Source: Flavobacteriaceae bacterium PS02337 (lineage in GTDB: Bacteria; Bacteroidota; Bacteroidia; Flavobacteriales; Flavobacteriaceae). Taken from it: a stretch of 64,000 nt of DNA. The DNA lies in contig JASCOE010000001.1 in NCBI GenBank assembly GCA_029959285.1, forward strand, positions 434,001-498,000, in the 5' to 3' direction. The first letter of the stretch is position 1. Each line of letters starts with the position of its first letter. Shown piece by piece: positions 50,448 through 59,843 of this stretch. The position numbers and the translations under genes are program-made. The notes beneath the pieces were generated by a model, which saw only the letters and a list, made by a program, of their open reading frames with translations, had not been told where the DNA came from and did not search any database.

Positions 50448-51440
50448 TTACAATCTAGCTGGTTCAACCCATTTAAAGATGTGTGATTCTTGTGGAATTA
50501 CAATTCTTTCAGAGATTTTAGCCATACGAGCTGGTAATTTCATTAAATAATCACGTGCTTTTTCTGCTTCGTCAGTCAAATTAGAAATTTTATCAATTTC
50601 CCATTTGTTTATTAATTTCTGCATAATTTCAACGTAATCTGTTGCTGTATACACTCCAATACGTTGTGCAGAGTCTGAGAATTGCTCAAAAGCCGTACTT
50701 ATTTTTTGTCCAGATTCTCTCAAGAAGTGAGCCGGCATAACGATTTTTTGTTTCATCATGTATTGAAACGCCAACATCATTTCGCTTGGATCAACTTGGA
50801 AAATTCTAGTTACAAATTCGCTATATGCGTGGTGATGACGCATCTCGTCTCCGGCGATCATTTTACACATTTTAGACAACTTATTATCGCCAAATTTCTT
50901 TGCAATTTGCGATACTCTGTTGTGAGAAACATACGTTGCTAATTCCTGAAAACTTGTGTAAACAAAGTTTTTGTACGGATCAGAACCAGTTCCAATATCA
51001 AAACCGTCGTTGATTAAATGCTGTGTTGTCATTTCGATTTCACGCATATTCACACGACCAGACAAATACAAGTATTTATTCAAAAGATCTCCGTGGCGGT
51101 TTTCTTCTCCGGTCCATTGACGGATCCATTTAGACCAACCGTTTCCACCATTTTCAACTTGATTGATTCCTTCTACATCCATCAACCAAGACTCATATGT
51201 AGGCAAAGCTTCTTCTGTGATGGTATCACCAACAAGCGTAACCCAGAAATCATATGGAAGTTCTTTAGCAATTTCGCGTAATTCTTTTACCTCTTCAAAG
51301 AAATTTTCTCCTTCAGAATTAGGTAAAAAATCAGACGGCTGCCAAATTTTTTCCACTGGAATTAAATACTGTTCAACGAAGCTATCCACGTTTTTTTCCA
51401 AAAACTGCATTACTTCTAATCTAATGTTTTTTATAGACAT
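50448..51440 (-). CDS. Acyl-ACP desaturase
   Basis: 330-residue soluble diiron enzyme that puts a double bond into acyl-ACP, giving unsaturated membrane lipids. Diiron ligands are in GEENRHGDLLN (about 111-120) and AGDEMRHHHAYSE (about 197-207), with further Glu in SFQELATYVSHN. The size matches plant-like delta-9 and bacterial DesA-type acyl-ACP desaturases. It lies 45 bases from plsC on the same strand, giving a lipid-synthesis pair. Confidence 0.94.
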   Translation of the reverse strand: MSIKNIRLEVMQFLEKNVDSFVEQYLIPVEKIWQPSDFLPNSEGENFFEEVKELREIAKELPYDFWVTLVGDTITEEALPTYESWLMDVEGINQVENGGNGWSKWIRQWTGEENRHGDLLNKYLYLSGRVNMREIEMTTQHLINDGFDIGTGSDPYKNFVYTSFQELATYVSHNRVSQIAKKFGDNKLSKMCKMIAGDEMRHHHAYSEFVTRIFQVDPSEMMLAFQYMMKQKIVMPAHFLRESGQKISTAFEQFSDSAQRIGVYTATDYVEIMQKLINKWEIDKISNLTDEAEKARDYLMKLPARMAKISERIVIPQESHIFKWVEPARL

Positions 51441-51485
51441 TACTTATTATAGATTTGGGTTTTACATTTTAGCTCGGACTAAAAC

Positions 51486-52232
51486 TTAAACCTGTTTATA
51501 CTCATTTATTCCTTCTTTAACCGCTTTTTCAGTAATCTCCATCAGCTCTTCAAATTTGTAATCTTTGACAGCCAAAGCTGGATGAGCTGTAAATTTCAGG
51601 TGATTTCCTAAACCAACAGGAAAAAAACCAAATTTTACCATTTTCCAAGAATTATTAATACTCACCGGTACAACATACGCAGATGGTGCATATTTGCATA
51701 AAATCTTTAAACCGCTTTGAGCGAATTCTTTTGGTTTTCCTGTCTTACTTCTTGTTCCTTCTGGGAAGATAACGGCAGATCTTGTGTTTTTTTCGATATA
51801 TTCAGACAAGCCTTTGATAACTGGTATCGCTTGTTTAGGGTCTTTTCGGTCAATCAAGACAGATCCTCCGTATTTCAAATTAAAAGAAACACTCGGAATT
51901 CCGCTGCCTAATTCCTTCTTACTTACAAATTTACAATGAAAACGTCTAAAGTACCAAATCATTGCCACGATATCGTACATACTTTGATGATTGGCAACAA
52001 AAATAATCGGAACTCCTTGCGGAATCGTCTCTCTATTTTCGATTGTATATCTAGTTCCAACAAGATTGGTACATCTTAAAAGGAAAAAATTTAAATAATC
52101 AACACTTTTTTTGTGAGCTTGGTAACCAAAAACATTTAAACAAATCCATTGAATTGGATGAAAAACAGCCAAACACAAACCAAATAATAAATAGTAAATT
52201 ACCGATATTGGATAAGATATAATTTTTTCCAT
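51486..52232 (-). CDS. plsC: 1-acyl-sn-glycerol-3-phosphate acyltransferase
   Basis: 248-residue membrane enzyme that converts lysophosphatidate to phosphatidate. N-terminal helix (about 6-28). Motif I is NHQSMYD (Asn81-His82...Asp87), motif III is FPEGTRS (about 156-162), and VLIDR is motif II. The downstream desaturase gene fits phospholipid synthesis. A perfect minus-strand -7 element TACTTTTG lies at 52251-52258. Confidence 0.94.
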   Translation of the reverse strand: MEKIISYPISVIYYLLFGLCLAVFHPIQWICLNVFGYQAHKKSVDYLNFFLLRCTNLVGTRYTIENRETIPQGVPIIFVANHQSMYDIVAMIWYFRRFHCKFVSKKELGSGIPSVSFNLKYGGSVLIDRKDPKQAIPVIKGLSEYIEKNTRSAVIFPEGTRSKTGKPKEFAQSGLKILCKYAPSAYVVPVSINNSWKMVKFGFFPVGLGNHLKFTAHPALAVKDYKFEELMEITEKAVKEGINEYKQV

Positions 52233-52250
52233 GCTTCAAAAATTAATGCG

Positions 52251-52258
52251 CAAAAGTA
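52251..52258 (-). promoter_or_regulatory. -7 promoter element of plsC
   Basis: Minus-strand TACTTTTG (plus-strand CAAAAGTA), a perfect TAnnTTTG, 19 bases before the plsC ATG. Part of a divergent promoter region shared with rnpA. Confidence 0.6.
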
Positions 52259-52318
52259 GTAAATATATTTTTAGACTTATTAAAATTGAAAACAATAACC
52301 GATTTTCTGGTTTAATTG

Positions 52319-52326
52319 TACCTTTG
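52319..52326 (+). promoter_or_regulatory. -7 promoter element of rnpA
   Basis: Perfect TACCTTTG, 32 bases before the rnpA ATG. The usual rpmH gene is not upstream, so rnpA has its own promoter here. Confidence 0.6.
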
Positions 52327-52357
52327 TACTAAAATTTGCAAATTTTTTCTGAATTAA

Positions 52358-52762
52358 ATGAACTTCACTTACCCTAAAAACGAGCGTTTAAAAAGCAAAA
52401 CCATTATTGGATTATTATTTTCTGACGGTAAATCGGTTTCTAAATATCCGCTTCGTTTGGTTTTCCGTCAAGCGGAAGAAAATTCAGAAGAAGGAACAAA
52501 AGTGGGCGTTTCGGTTTCTAAGAAATACTTCAAGAAAGCTGTTGATCGCAATTACTTCAAAAGAGTTTTGAGAGAAACGTACCGTTTAAACAAACATTTG
52601 CTTTTGGATAATCTCGATCAAAATTATTCGATAATGCTTTTTTATCAGACCAAAGACCGATTATCTTATGAAGAAATCAATACCAAAATGATTCAATTGT
52701 TTGAGAAATTTTCACTTCAAATCAACAAAACTCCAGATTCTGAACAGAAAACTGAATCGTAA
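52358..52762 (+). CDS. rnpA: Ribonuclease P protein component
   Basis: 134-residue basic protein that binds RNase P RNA and helps cut tRNA 5-prime leaders. Family signature RNYFKRVLRETYR at about 64-76 and KVGVSVSKKYFKKAVDRNYF. It is not next to rpmH or dnaA as in many bacteria, but that is normal in this phylum. The following DUF4349 gene is on the same strand after about 70 bases. Confidence 0.96.
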   Translation: MNFTYPKNERLKSKTIIGLLFSDGKSVSKYPLRLVFRQAEENSEEGTKVGVSVSKKYFKKAVDRNYFKRVLRETYRLNKHLLLDNLDQNYSIMLFYQTKDRLSYEEINTKMIQLFEKFSLQINKTPDSEQKTES

Positions 52763-52832
52763 ATTTCAAAACGTAAGATTAATAATCAAATTAGACAAAA
52801 AAATCGTAGTTTTAGATCTAAATTGAAACTTT

Positions 52833-53684
52833 ATGCGACATATTTTCTTTTTATCTTTTTTGCTTTTAATTCTTTCTGGTTGCAATAAAGCTGATGCTTC
52901 AGCTGAAAACATTGTTATTTCATCAGTAAAAATGCCTGCAAATGCAGAAAATGTCGCTTATGATAAAAGTCCAAGTCCGAACGATGCCCCGCCACCTCCA
53001 CCGCCTCCTAAAGTAGATGAAAAAATAGAGCAAAAAATTATTAAAGAAGCAACTTTAAAATTTGAAACCGATAATTTAGAAAATTCTTTCAGTCAAATTC
53101 AAAAAGCTGTTGCCAATAGTAAAGCCAGAATCATAAACGATTCTGAGGGAAAAGATTTTGCAACTGTTTTTAGAAATCTGACCATAAAAATACCAAGTCA
53201 AAATTTTGACCGTTTTATAAGTGATATTTCTAAAGGTGTTTCTTATTTTGAAGTTAAAACCATTTCAGCTCAAGATGTTACAGAACAATATATTGATCTT
53301 ACTTCAAGATTAAAAACCAAGAAAAAGCTAGAAGAACGTTACCTTGAAATTCTAAAAAAAGCGAATAAAGTAAGTGAGATTTTAGAAATTGAAGAACAAA
53401 TTTCTGCTATTCGTGAAGAAATCGAATCCAAAGAAGGTCAACTGAAATATCTGGAAAGCCGAGTTTCTGAAAGCACGGTTACAATTGAATTTTACAAAAC
53501 AATCCCTGAAAAAGAAGGCGTAAAAATATCTTACGGTTCAAAACTTTGGAGCGCAATTGAATCTGGATTCTATACTTTATCCGATTTATTGATTTCACTA
53601 TTAAGTGCTTGGCCTTTTGTAATTTTGTTTGTTGTATTTGCCTATTTTATTAGAAAAAGATTAAAAAGAAGAAAAAAAGAATAA
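52833..53684 (+). CDS. DUF4349 domain lipoprotein
   Basis: 283 residues. Lipobox LILSGC (Cys17), a Pro-rich linker with seven or more consecutive Pro (about residues 50-57), then the DUF4349 domain: ATLKFETDNLENSFSQIQKA, TYYEVKTISAQDVTEQYIDL-like segment and a coiled coil (about 160-205). A C-terminal membrane helix (about 250-272) ends in a basic tail. Function unknown. It is 2 bases from the S41 peptidase gene, so likely one transcript. Confidence 0.9.
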   Translation: MRHIFFLSFLLLILSGCNKADASAENIVISSVKMPANAENVAYDKSPSPNDAPPPPPPPKVDEKIEQKIIKEATLKFETDNLENSFSQIQKAVANSKARIINDSEGKDFATVFRNLTIKIPSQNFDRFISDISKGVSYFEVKTISAQDVTEQYIDLTSRLKTKKKLEERYLEILKKANKVSEILEIEEQISAIREEIESKEGQLKYLESRVSESTVTIEFYKTIPEKEGVKISYGSKLWSAIESGFYTLSDLLISLLSAWPFVILFVVFAYFIRKRLKRRKKE

Positions 53685-53686
53685 TC

Positions 53687-55324
53687 ATGTATCCGTATTT
53701 CAAAAAGAAATTTATTATACCTGTCGCTGCTGCGGGAATGTTGTTTGTTGGAACCAGTTTTAAAGAAGATTTTTTTGAAATTGCCAAACAGATCGAAATT
53801 TTTACAACTTTGTTTAAAGCTGTAAATACCAATTATGTAGACGAAACGAATCCGGGTGATTTGATGGACAAAGCCATTAAAAGCATGTTGGGAAGTTTAG
53901 ATCCTTATACGGTTTATTTTAATGAACAAGATGTAGTTAACTTCAAAATCAATAATACTGGAGAATATACCGGAATTGGCGCTTTAATTTCTAGAAAAAA
54001 AGACCGTTTAGTTGTTCGCGAACCTTATAAAAATTATCCAGCCGATAAAGCGGGATTAAAAGCGGGTGATGAAATTATTCAAATTGGTGACGTTTTGATT
54101 GCTGATTTTAAAGACGATGCATCTCAATTATTAAAAGGGACAAAAAACACTAAAATCAACATTAAATATCTGCGTCAGGGAAAACCTTTTACAACGGTTT
54201 TGGTTTTGGATGAAATCGATATTAAGTCCGTTCCTTTTTACGGAAAAATTGATGATAAAACAGGTTATATTGTTTTGGCGCATTTTAGCAGAAAAGCTTC
54301 AAATGAAGTAAAAGAAGCGCTAGAAAAACTAAAAGCTGATGGTGCAACTCAAATTGTTTTGGATTTAAGAGGAAATCCTGGAGGTTTATTAAACGAAGCA
54401 ATTGACATTTGCAATTTATTTGTTCCGAAGAATGAAGTAATTGTAACGACTAAATCGAGAATCGAAAAACATAATAATACTTATAAAACACAAAAAGAAC
54501 CTGTTGACACTCAAATTCCGCTTGCGATTTTGGTGAATGGAAGAAGTGCTTCGGCTTCTGAAATTGTTTCGGGCGCTTTGCAAGATTTGGATCGCGCGGT
54601 TGTTTTAGGAAGCAGAAGTTTCGGAAAAGGTTTGGTGCAGCGTTCTGTTGATTTGACTTATGGAACTCAGCTAAAAGTAACGATTTCAAGATATTATACA
54701 CCTTCAGGAAGATGTATTCAAGCTTTAGATTATGCGCATAAAGATAAAAATGGAATTGCACAGAAAACCGATGCGAAAAATTTTAATGCTTTCAAAACCA
54801 GAAAAGGAAGAACGGTTTATGACGGCGGAGGAGTTTTACCAGATATTGAACTGGAAGAAACTAAAACGAGCCCGATTGCTACGGCTTTAATTAAAAACGA
54901 TGGTGTTTTTGATTATGCAACGACATATTATTACAAGAATCCAAATTTGGGAGATAAGATTCCAACAATTTCAGATGCAGATTATGCGGCTTTCAAACAA
55001 TATTTGAAAACCAATAAAATTTCTTTTGACACCGAAACAGAAGTGGCTTTGAGAAATACTTTAGCTGCAGCTAAAAATGAAAAAATTGATGAAACTATTG
55101 CTCCAGAATATCAGCAATTATTGGCTGCTTTAGAAAAAAGCGAAAGCACTTTATTGGACAAAAACCAAAAAGAAATTAAAAATATGATTCAAGAAGAATT
55201 GATTAAAAGATATCAATATCAAGAAGGTTTGTATCAGTTTTATATTAAAAACAATTCGGAAATTAAAAGAGCTGTTAGTGTATTAAATAACCAAACAGAA
55301 TATAAAACGATTTTAAAAATGTAA
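53687..55324 (+). CDS. S41 family C-terminal processing peptidase
   Basis: 545-residue periplasmic serine protease. N-terminal membrane anchor/signal (about 8-24), PDZ domain (about 85-165: YTGIGALISRKKDRLVVREP, KAGDEIIQIGD), then the S41 core. The catalytic Ser is in NGRSASASEIVSGALQD and the Lys in GSRSFGKGLVQ, a Ser-Lys dyad. A C-terminal extension of about 130 residues follows. Resembles CtpA/Prc. Co-transcribed with the DUF4349 lipoprotein. Confidence 0.95.
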   Translation: MYPYFKKKFIIPVAAAGMLFVGTSFKEDFFEIAKQIEIFTTLFKAVNTNYVDETNPGDLMDKAIKSMLGSLDPYTVYFNEQDVVNFKINNTGEYTGIGALISRKKDRLVVREPYKNYPADKAGLKAGDEIIQIGDVLIADFKDDASQLLKGTKNTKINIKYLRQGKPFTTVLVLDEIDIKSVPFYGKIDDKTGYIVLAHFSRKASNEVKEALEKLKADGATQIVLDLRGNPGGLLNEAIDICNLFVPKNEVIVTTKSRIEKHNNTYKTQKEPVDTQIPLAILVNGRSASASEIVSGALQDLDRAVVLGSRSFGKGLVQRSVDLTYGTQLKVTISRYYTPSGRCIQALDYAHKDKNGIAQKTDAKNFNAFKTRKGRTVYDGGGVLPDIELEETKTSPIATALIKNDGVFDYATTYYYKNPNLGDKIPTISDADYAAFKQYLKTNKISFDTETEVALRNTLAAAKNEKIDETIAPEYQQLLAALEKSESTLLDKNQKEIKNMIQEELIKRYQYQEGLYQFYIKNNSEIKRAVSVLNNQTEYKTILKM

Positions 55325-55362
55325 AAAGAAGCCCGCTAGAAAATAACTAGCGGGCTTCTTTT
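55324..55362. terminator. Strong bidirectional terminator
   Basis: AAAAGAAGCCCGCTAG (55324-55339) and CTAGCGGGCTTCTTTT (55347-55362), 16-bp perfect stem with a 7-base loop. Between the convergent S41 and GNAT genes. Confidence 0.93.
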
Positions 55363-55380
55363 AATAGTAAATTTGAAAAA

Positions 55381-55830
55381 TTATATATCTCGAATCATCT
55401 CAATATGTTCAATATCATCTTCTAAATACATTTCGCTTGTTTGCACAAAACCGTGACTTTCGTAGAATTTCTTCAAATACAATTGTGCTCCAATTGTGAT
55501 TTTATCTTTTCCGAAGTTTGATTTAATTTCAGCAATTGCTTCTCGCATTAAATCATGTCCCCATTTTCTATCTCGGAAATTTTCGTCAACAACAACTCTT
55601 CCGATTGAAGCGTTATCGAAACTAATTCCTGCATCGAACAAACGAGAATAGGCAACAATTTTGCCTTCGTACTCGCCAATTAGATGTAAAGCTTTCTTGT
55701 CTTTGCCATCAAGATCTAAATAAACGCAATTTTGCTCTACTACAAAGATTTCACTTCTAAGTTTAAGCAAATCGTATAACTCATGAACAGTTAATGCCTC
55801 AAAAGGCTTTATTTTCCATTTTAATTCCAT
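55381..55830 (-). CDS. ElaA-like GNAT acetyltransferase
   Basis: 149 residues from the ATG at 55828-55830; the longer frame would use GTG. Acetyl-CoA-binding region IGRVVVDENFRDRKWGHDLM matches GNAT motif A (R-x-x-G-x-G/A variant), with FVVEQNCVYLDLDGKDKKAL near the start as in ElaA. Substrate unknown. Followed upstream by the 175-bp palindromic element. Confidence 0.9.
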   Translation of the reverse strand: MELKWKIKPFEALTVHELYDLLKLRSEIFVVEQNCVYLDLDGKDKKALHLIGEYEGKIVAYSRLFDAGISFDNASIGRVVVDENFRDRKWGHDLMREAIAEIKSNFGKDKITIGAQLYLKKFYESHGFVQTSEMYLEDDIEHIEMIRDI

Positions 55831-55895
55831 TCTTCTTGTTTTTGCCACAAAGGCAATAAGGCGCTAAGTTATTATTTTATGATTTAACGATGTTT

Positions 55896-56070
55896 ATATT
55901 CCGTAGGAATATTTCGTCGGTAGAATTATAATATTGATTTCCGTTGTGTCCTGTAGGTACACTTGTTTTTATGGAAATAAAACATCCGTTCATTAATCAA
56001 AAGTTTCTACGGAACGTACAATACTGGATACGAATTTTGATTCTACCGACGAGACATTCCTCTGGAATGT
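55896..56070. repeat. Nested-palindrome element, about 175 bp, copy 2
   Basis: ATATTCCGTAGGAATAT (55896-55912) at one end and CATTCCTCTGGAATG (56055-56069) at the other, with CGTCGGTAGA/TCTACCGACG terminal inverted repeats. Inner hairpin remnants include TTTCTACGGAACGT. Same ends and length as copy 1 at 43613-43787, but more diverged inside. Confidence 0.8.
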
Positions 56071-56089
56071 GTTGTTTTCTTTTAATGAA

Positions 56090-56121
56090 AAATCCCAATT
56101 ACAAAACTGCAATCGGGATTT
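56090..56121 (-). terminator. Terminator of the DUF1579 lipoprotein gene
   Basis: AAATCCCAATT pairs with AATCGGGATTT (one mismatch), loop about 10 bases, T run on the minus strand. Lies 25 bases beyond the gene stop at 56146. Confidence 0.7.
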
Positions 56122-56145
56122 GAATTTCTTATAAAAAACAAAATA

Positions 56146-56787
56146 TTATTTTTTTGTCATTACAATTTCCATGCTTTTATATTCTGAACCGTTTTTTACA
56201 TCGTACATTTCCATTTTTCTTGTTTTTGGATCAACAATCGTATACACTTCTCGATAAGGCGTTTTTTTACCATTTACCGGATTTACCATTTCTCCTTTAA
56301 ATTCCATACTTTTTTTGCTTTCATCATATTTTCCCATCGCGACCATCATTCCCGTTCCCATATTGTCTATAAAAGTTGTGGTATATTCTTCGCTGGCGTT
56401 GTTGTAGGCTAAAGTGCTTTTTCCTTCAAAAGGCTGTCCCATCATGGTTCCTTTATAATCGGACTCTTGATAACGTCCGCCTAAAATCATTCTGATTACA
56501 GCGACTGATGTTGCTTTTTCTGGTTTTCCATTGGCTTCAGACCAAAAAGTCATATCGCAGTTCCAAGTTCCAACTTCGTCTGCCATCATTTTATGCGGAT
56601 TTCCCGGAGTTGCATATTCTTGCCAAGCTTTCATTTGTGTCGCAGAATCTACTGGTTCTTCGATAAGTGGCTCTTCAGTTTTAACGGCAACAGAATCGGC
56701 TGCAGTTGCTACTTCGGTCTTTACTTCTTTTTTACAGGAAATAAAACACAATGTTATTAGGGCTAATGCGGTGGTTACTTTTTTCAT
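56146..56787 (-). CDS. DUF1579 domain lipoprotein
   Basis: 213 residues. Lipobox LCFISC (Cys18), acidic linker, then DUF1579: GTWNCDMTFWSEANGKPEKA, RMILGGRYQESDYKGTMMGQ, FEGKSTLAYNN, TTFIDNMGTGMMVAMGKYD. The family occurs in many bacteria without known function. The last of the two co-directional lipoprotein genes in this stretch. Confidence 0.9.
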   Translation of the reverse strand: MKKVTTALALITLCFISCKKEVKTEVATAADSVAVKTEEPLIEEPVDSATQMKAWQEYATPGNPHKMMADEVGTWNCDMTFWSEANGKPEKATSVAVIRMILGGRYQESDYKGTMMGQPFEGKSTLAYNNASEEYTTTFIDNMGTGMMVAMGKYDESKKSMEFKGEMVNPVNGKKTPYREVYTIVDPKTRKMEMYDVKNGSEYKSMEIVMTKK

Positions 56788-56958
56788 AACTATTTGTTTT
56801 AATGTTTGTTATGAATAAAGTTACGGATTTTTTTGTTTCAAGTTTAAGGTTATACATACTTCTATTTAACCGCAAAGTTCGCAAAGAATTACGCGAGGAA
56901 CGCTATTTCTATTCTGATGAATTTGAAACATGAAACTTTAAACCTGAAATAAAATTTA
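56788..56958. repeat. Palindromic word-repeat spacer (GTTTCAAG plus CGCAAAG types)
   Basis: TTGTTTCAAGTTTAAGGTT (56833-56851) pairs with the GAAACATGAAACTTTAAACC segment (56924-56943 onward). GAAACTTTAAACCTGAAA (56932-56949) is identical to 27723-27740. In between, AACCGCAAAGTTCGCAAAG (56868-56886) repeats the words at 24592-24774. Confidence 0.68.
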
Positions 56959-57927
56959 TTATCGTTTGTCGATTTTGACTGTTTTGATGATTGCTTCTAA
57001 TTCTAACATTAGATCTCTTTCTTGATGTGAAGGCGAATAACAAAATCCTTCAATCACTAAAACTCTATTGAAGGTTTCGTCTAAAATGGCGTAATTAATA
57101 AAAGGTCCGGTCATAAAATCATTTTTTAATTCCCATGTTCCTTTTGTTTCATACGCCTCTTTGTTGTCTAATTTTACTTTTGAAAAATAAGGCGCGTATG
57201 CTTCGCTGGTAATCATTTGCGTATTCAATTCGCGTCCTTGAATATATTTTCCAACAGAATCGCGCATTTTTACAATAGCGTTTATGACATCTTTTTTCTT
57301 CTTGAAATTTCGAAGTGGAATTTGATACAGCAGTAAACTTGTATTTCCGCTAATGATTTCTTTCTTCAGCCAAATAAATTTCTTCTTGTGAAGCATATAT
57401 TCATATCCTGTTGGAATTTGAATATTAATATGAAATTTATTTTTTATAATGGCTTTGTTAAGTAAAGAAGTGCTATTGTCTTCTTGAATTTTTTTAATCT
57501 CTGCGTCGTGAATTTCTTTTATGATTTCGGCAGAATTTAATTCGATACTGCAAATCAAATCATCGACAGATTTGCCGTAGATTCGGAATGTATTATGAGG
57601 TAAAGCTTTATTTCGAATGATTTCGAATTTATCGACTGGTGCTTTTTTAACTACAATAATGCTTCGGCTATCGGTAACGAAACCTTCTAATAATCTCGCA
57701 GGATATTGATTGATGGTAAAAAGCGGTTCTTCTTGTGTAAGTCCAAGAACTGGCGAAGCAAATTTATTTCGAATACTATCTCCCACTTCTCCATACCACA
57801 ATTGATCATCAATAATGACCGATATGGTATTGGTTTTTCCAGAAACGGTTTCATTCTGCTTCTCACCTTTAAAGCATGAAACCAAAGAAAATGAAAGTAA
57901 TAGCAATAAAAAATGGGTTTTATTCAT
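56959..57927 (-). CDS. DUF4837 lipoprotein
   Basis: 322 residues. Lipobox SLVSC (Cys18). The mature part contains the DUF4837 features ISVIIDDQLWYGEVGDSIR, FASPVLGLTQEEPLFTINQY and SRSIIVVKKAPVD, ending LMLELEAIIKTVKIDK. Bacteroidota-specific, function unknown. It begins 47 bases after the LysM transglycosylase gene, on the same strand; a shared envelope role is possible. Confidence 0.88.
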   Translation of the reverse strand: MNKTHFLLLLLSFSLVSCFKGEKQNETVSGKTNTISVIIDDQLWYGEVGDSIRNKFASPVLGLTQEEPLFTINQYPARLLEGFVTDSRSIIVVKKAPVDKFEIIRNKALPHNTFRIYGKSVDDLICSIELNSAEIIKEIHDAEIKKIQEDNSTSLLNKAIIKNKFHINIQIPTGYEYMLHKKKFIWLKKEIISGNTSLLLYQIPLRNFKKKKDVINAIVKMRDSVGKYIQGRELNTQMITSEAYAPYFSKVKLDNKEAYETKGTWELKNDFMTGPFINYAILDETFNRVLVIEGFCYSPSHQERDLMLELEAIIKTVKIDKR

Positions 57928-57974
57928 TTTTTTAATTTATGAAATAAAACCCAAATTTAAATAAGATTTTTCTA

Positions 57975-59789
57975 TTATCCGTTTATTTTAAGTTTCATTC
58001 CGGGTTTAATATCTTCATCTTTAATACCATTCCATTTTTTAATATCTGAAATTGTTACTCCAGGATATTTTTTTGAAATACTGTATAAAGAGTCTCCTTT
58101 TTTAACGTAATAATCTTCACCAACGTTTTTAGAAATTGCTTTTTTCTTAAATGAATCAACCGAGTTTGATGCAATTGCTGTTGTAACAGGCTCTTCAATA
58201 ACTATTGCTGCTTTAGAAATAATGATTGTTTTTCCTAAACCAATATTGTTTGAAGTTAAATTATTAAGTTCTTTTAGCTCCGCAATAGTCGTACCGAATT
58301 TCTTTGCAATGCTGCCTAAATTATCTCCAGCAACTACAACATAGTCCATATCAACAGCTCCCGACTTTGATTTTTCGTCAGCAGATGCAATGGCTTCTTC
58401 TCTTTTATCAATAACTGGTGTAGATTTAACAGGAGTTACTTCGTCAGTTTTAATTTTTAAACTTCTTCCAATCGCAACTGAATTCGTTTTTAGATTATTC
58501 CACTTTTTAAGTTCTGCTGTACTCACATTATATTTAGATGCAATTGCGCCTAAATTATCTCCTTTTCTAACTTTATAAAATTCGAAATCATTGTTTTCGA
58601 TAGTTGCTGGTTTTGCAACTGCAGGTTTTACTTTCGGAGCATATTTTACCGCTAATCTTGATGAAGTAGATTTCATTTCAGAATCATATTTCACATAAGC
58701 GTAAATTTGCGTTTCGTTAGATACAAAAGTTGCTATTTTATCTTTTGGAAGTCTAATAAAATGCTGTTCTTCTTGATAAAAAGGAACAACTCCCATTTTA
58801 TAAGATGGATTTAAAAGCTGAATTTGAGATTGCGGCATGTCTAATAAATCGGCAATCTGTTTGAAAGACATTTGATTTTTGATTGCAACAGTATCGGTTT
58901 CAAAGTTTTTAACCACTGCTCTTTCTGGGTTAATTCCGTGTTCTTTATGATATTCAAAAAGATACATTGTTGCTAAGAAAGCTGGAACATAACCTTGAGT
59001 TTCTTTTGGAAGATAATTACGAATGTCCCAGTATTTTGTTTTTCCGCCAGAGCGACGAATTGCTTTAGTAACATTTCCTGGTCCTGAATTGTAAGATGCT
59101 AAAACCAGTTCCCAGTCACCAAAAATATTGTACATTTTGGTCATGTATTCTGAACATGCGGCTGTAGCTTTAAGAGGATCGCTTCTTTCATCAATATATG
59201 AATCAATTTTTAAAGCGTATTGTTTTCCGGTTCCGTACATAAACTGCCAAAGTCCCGTGGCGCCCATTTTAGAAACTGCTTTAGGATTTAAAGCAGATTC
59301 TACAACGGCTAAATATTTTATTTCCAATGGAACGTTTTGTTTGGCAAAAGCGTCCTCAAAGATTGGGAAATAATATTCTGATAAAGCCATTAATCGAGAA
59401 AACGATTTTTTCCGGTTCTTAAGAAATGACTTTATTATATTTTCTAAACCTTGATTGTATTCTATCTCAAAAGGCGATTTCTGATTCATTGCCACTAAAC
59501 GCTGTTTTAGCAATTCGGTCGGCAGTTCTTCATCGACAGTAACATCCTTGTTGATGGTTTGAATGTCTTTTGTTAAATCGTCGTAGATGTCGAGACTTAC
59601 TAATTCATTCATCCATAAACTATCTACTTTTGTAGCTAGATTGTCTTTTTTGAATGTGCTTTTAATAGAATCTAAATACGACAACTTAATGTCTTGCTTT
59701 ATTTCTTTTGGAAATTCGGCAGATTCCTGCGCGAACATCGACATTGAGAACAAAGCTGTAACCACTAAGGATATTTTCTTTACAATCAT
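57975..59789 (-). CDS. Lytic transglycosylase with three LysM domains (MltD-like)
   Basis: 604 residues. Signal peptide (about 1-20). SLT domain at about 140-260: AVVESALNPKAVSKMGATG with the catalytic Glu, LWQFMYGTGKQY and LASYNSGPGNVTKAIRRSGG. Three LysM peptidoglycan-binding modules follow, at about 405-450, 480-525 and 560-604 (KVRKGDNLGAIASKYNVS, VVAGDNLGSIAKKFGTT, YVKKGDSLYSISKKYPG). Cuts glycan strands for wall turnover. Perfect -7 TAGATTTG at 59844-59851 (minus). Confidence 0.94.
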   Translation of the reverse strand: MIVKKISLVVTALFSMSMFAQESAEFPKEIKQDIKLSYLDSIKSTFKKDNLATKVDSLWMNELVSLDIYDDLTKDIQTINKDVTVDEELPTELLKQRLVAMNQKSPFEIEYNQGLENIIKSFLKNRKKSFSRLMALSEYYFPIFEDAFAKQNVPLEIKYLAVVESALNPKAVSKMGATGLWQFMYGTGKQYALKIDSYIDERSDPLKATAACSEYMTKMYNIFGDWELVLASYNSGPGNVTKAIRRSGGKTKYWDIRNYLPKETQGYVPAFLATMYLFEYHKEHGINPERAVVKNFETDTVAIKNQMSFKQIADLLDMPQSQIQLLNPSYKMGVVPFYQEEQHFIRLPKDKIATFVSNETQIYAYVKYDSEMKSTSSRLAVKYAPKVKPAVAKPATIENNDFEFYKVRKGDNLGAIASKYNVSTAELKKWNNLKTNSVAIGRSLKIKTDEVTPVKSTPVIDKREEAIASADEKSKSGAVDMDYVVVAGDNLGSIAKKFGTTIAELKELNNLTSNNIGLGKTIIISKAAIVIEEPVTTAIASNSVDSFKKKAISKNVGEDYYVKKGDSLYSISKKYPGVTISDIKKWNGIKDEDIKPGMKLKING

Positions 59790-59843
59790 ATAACATTATT
59801 TTAAAATTCTGTAATTCAAATAATTACAAGAACTGTATTTTTG

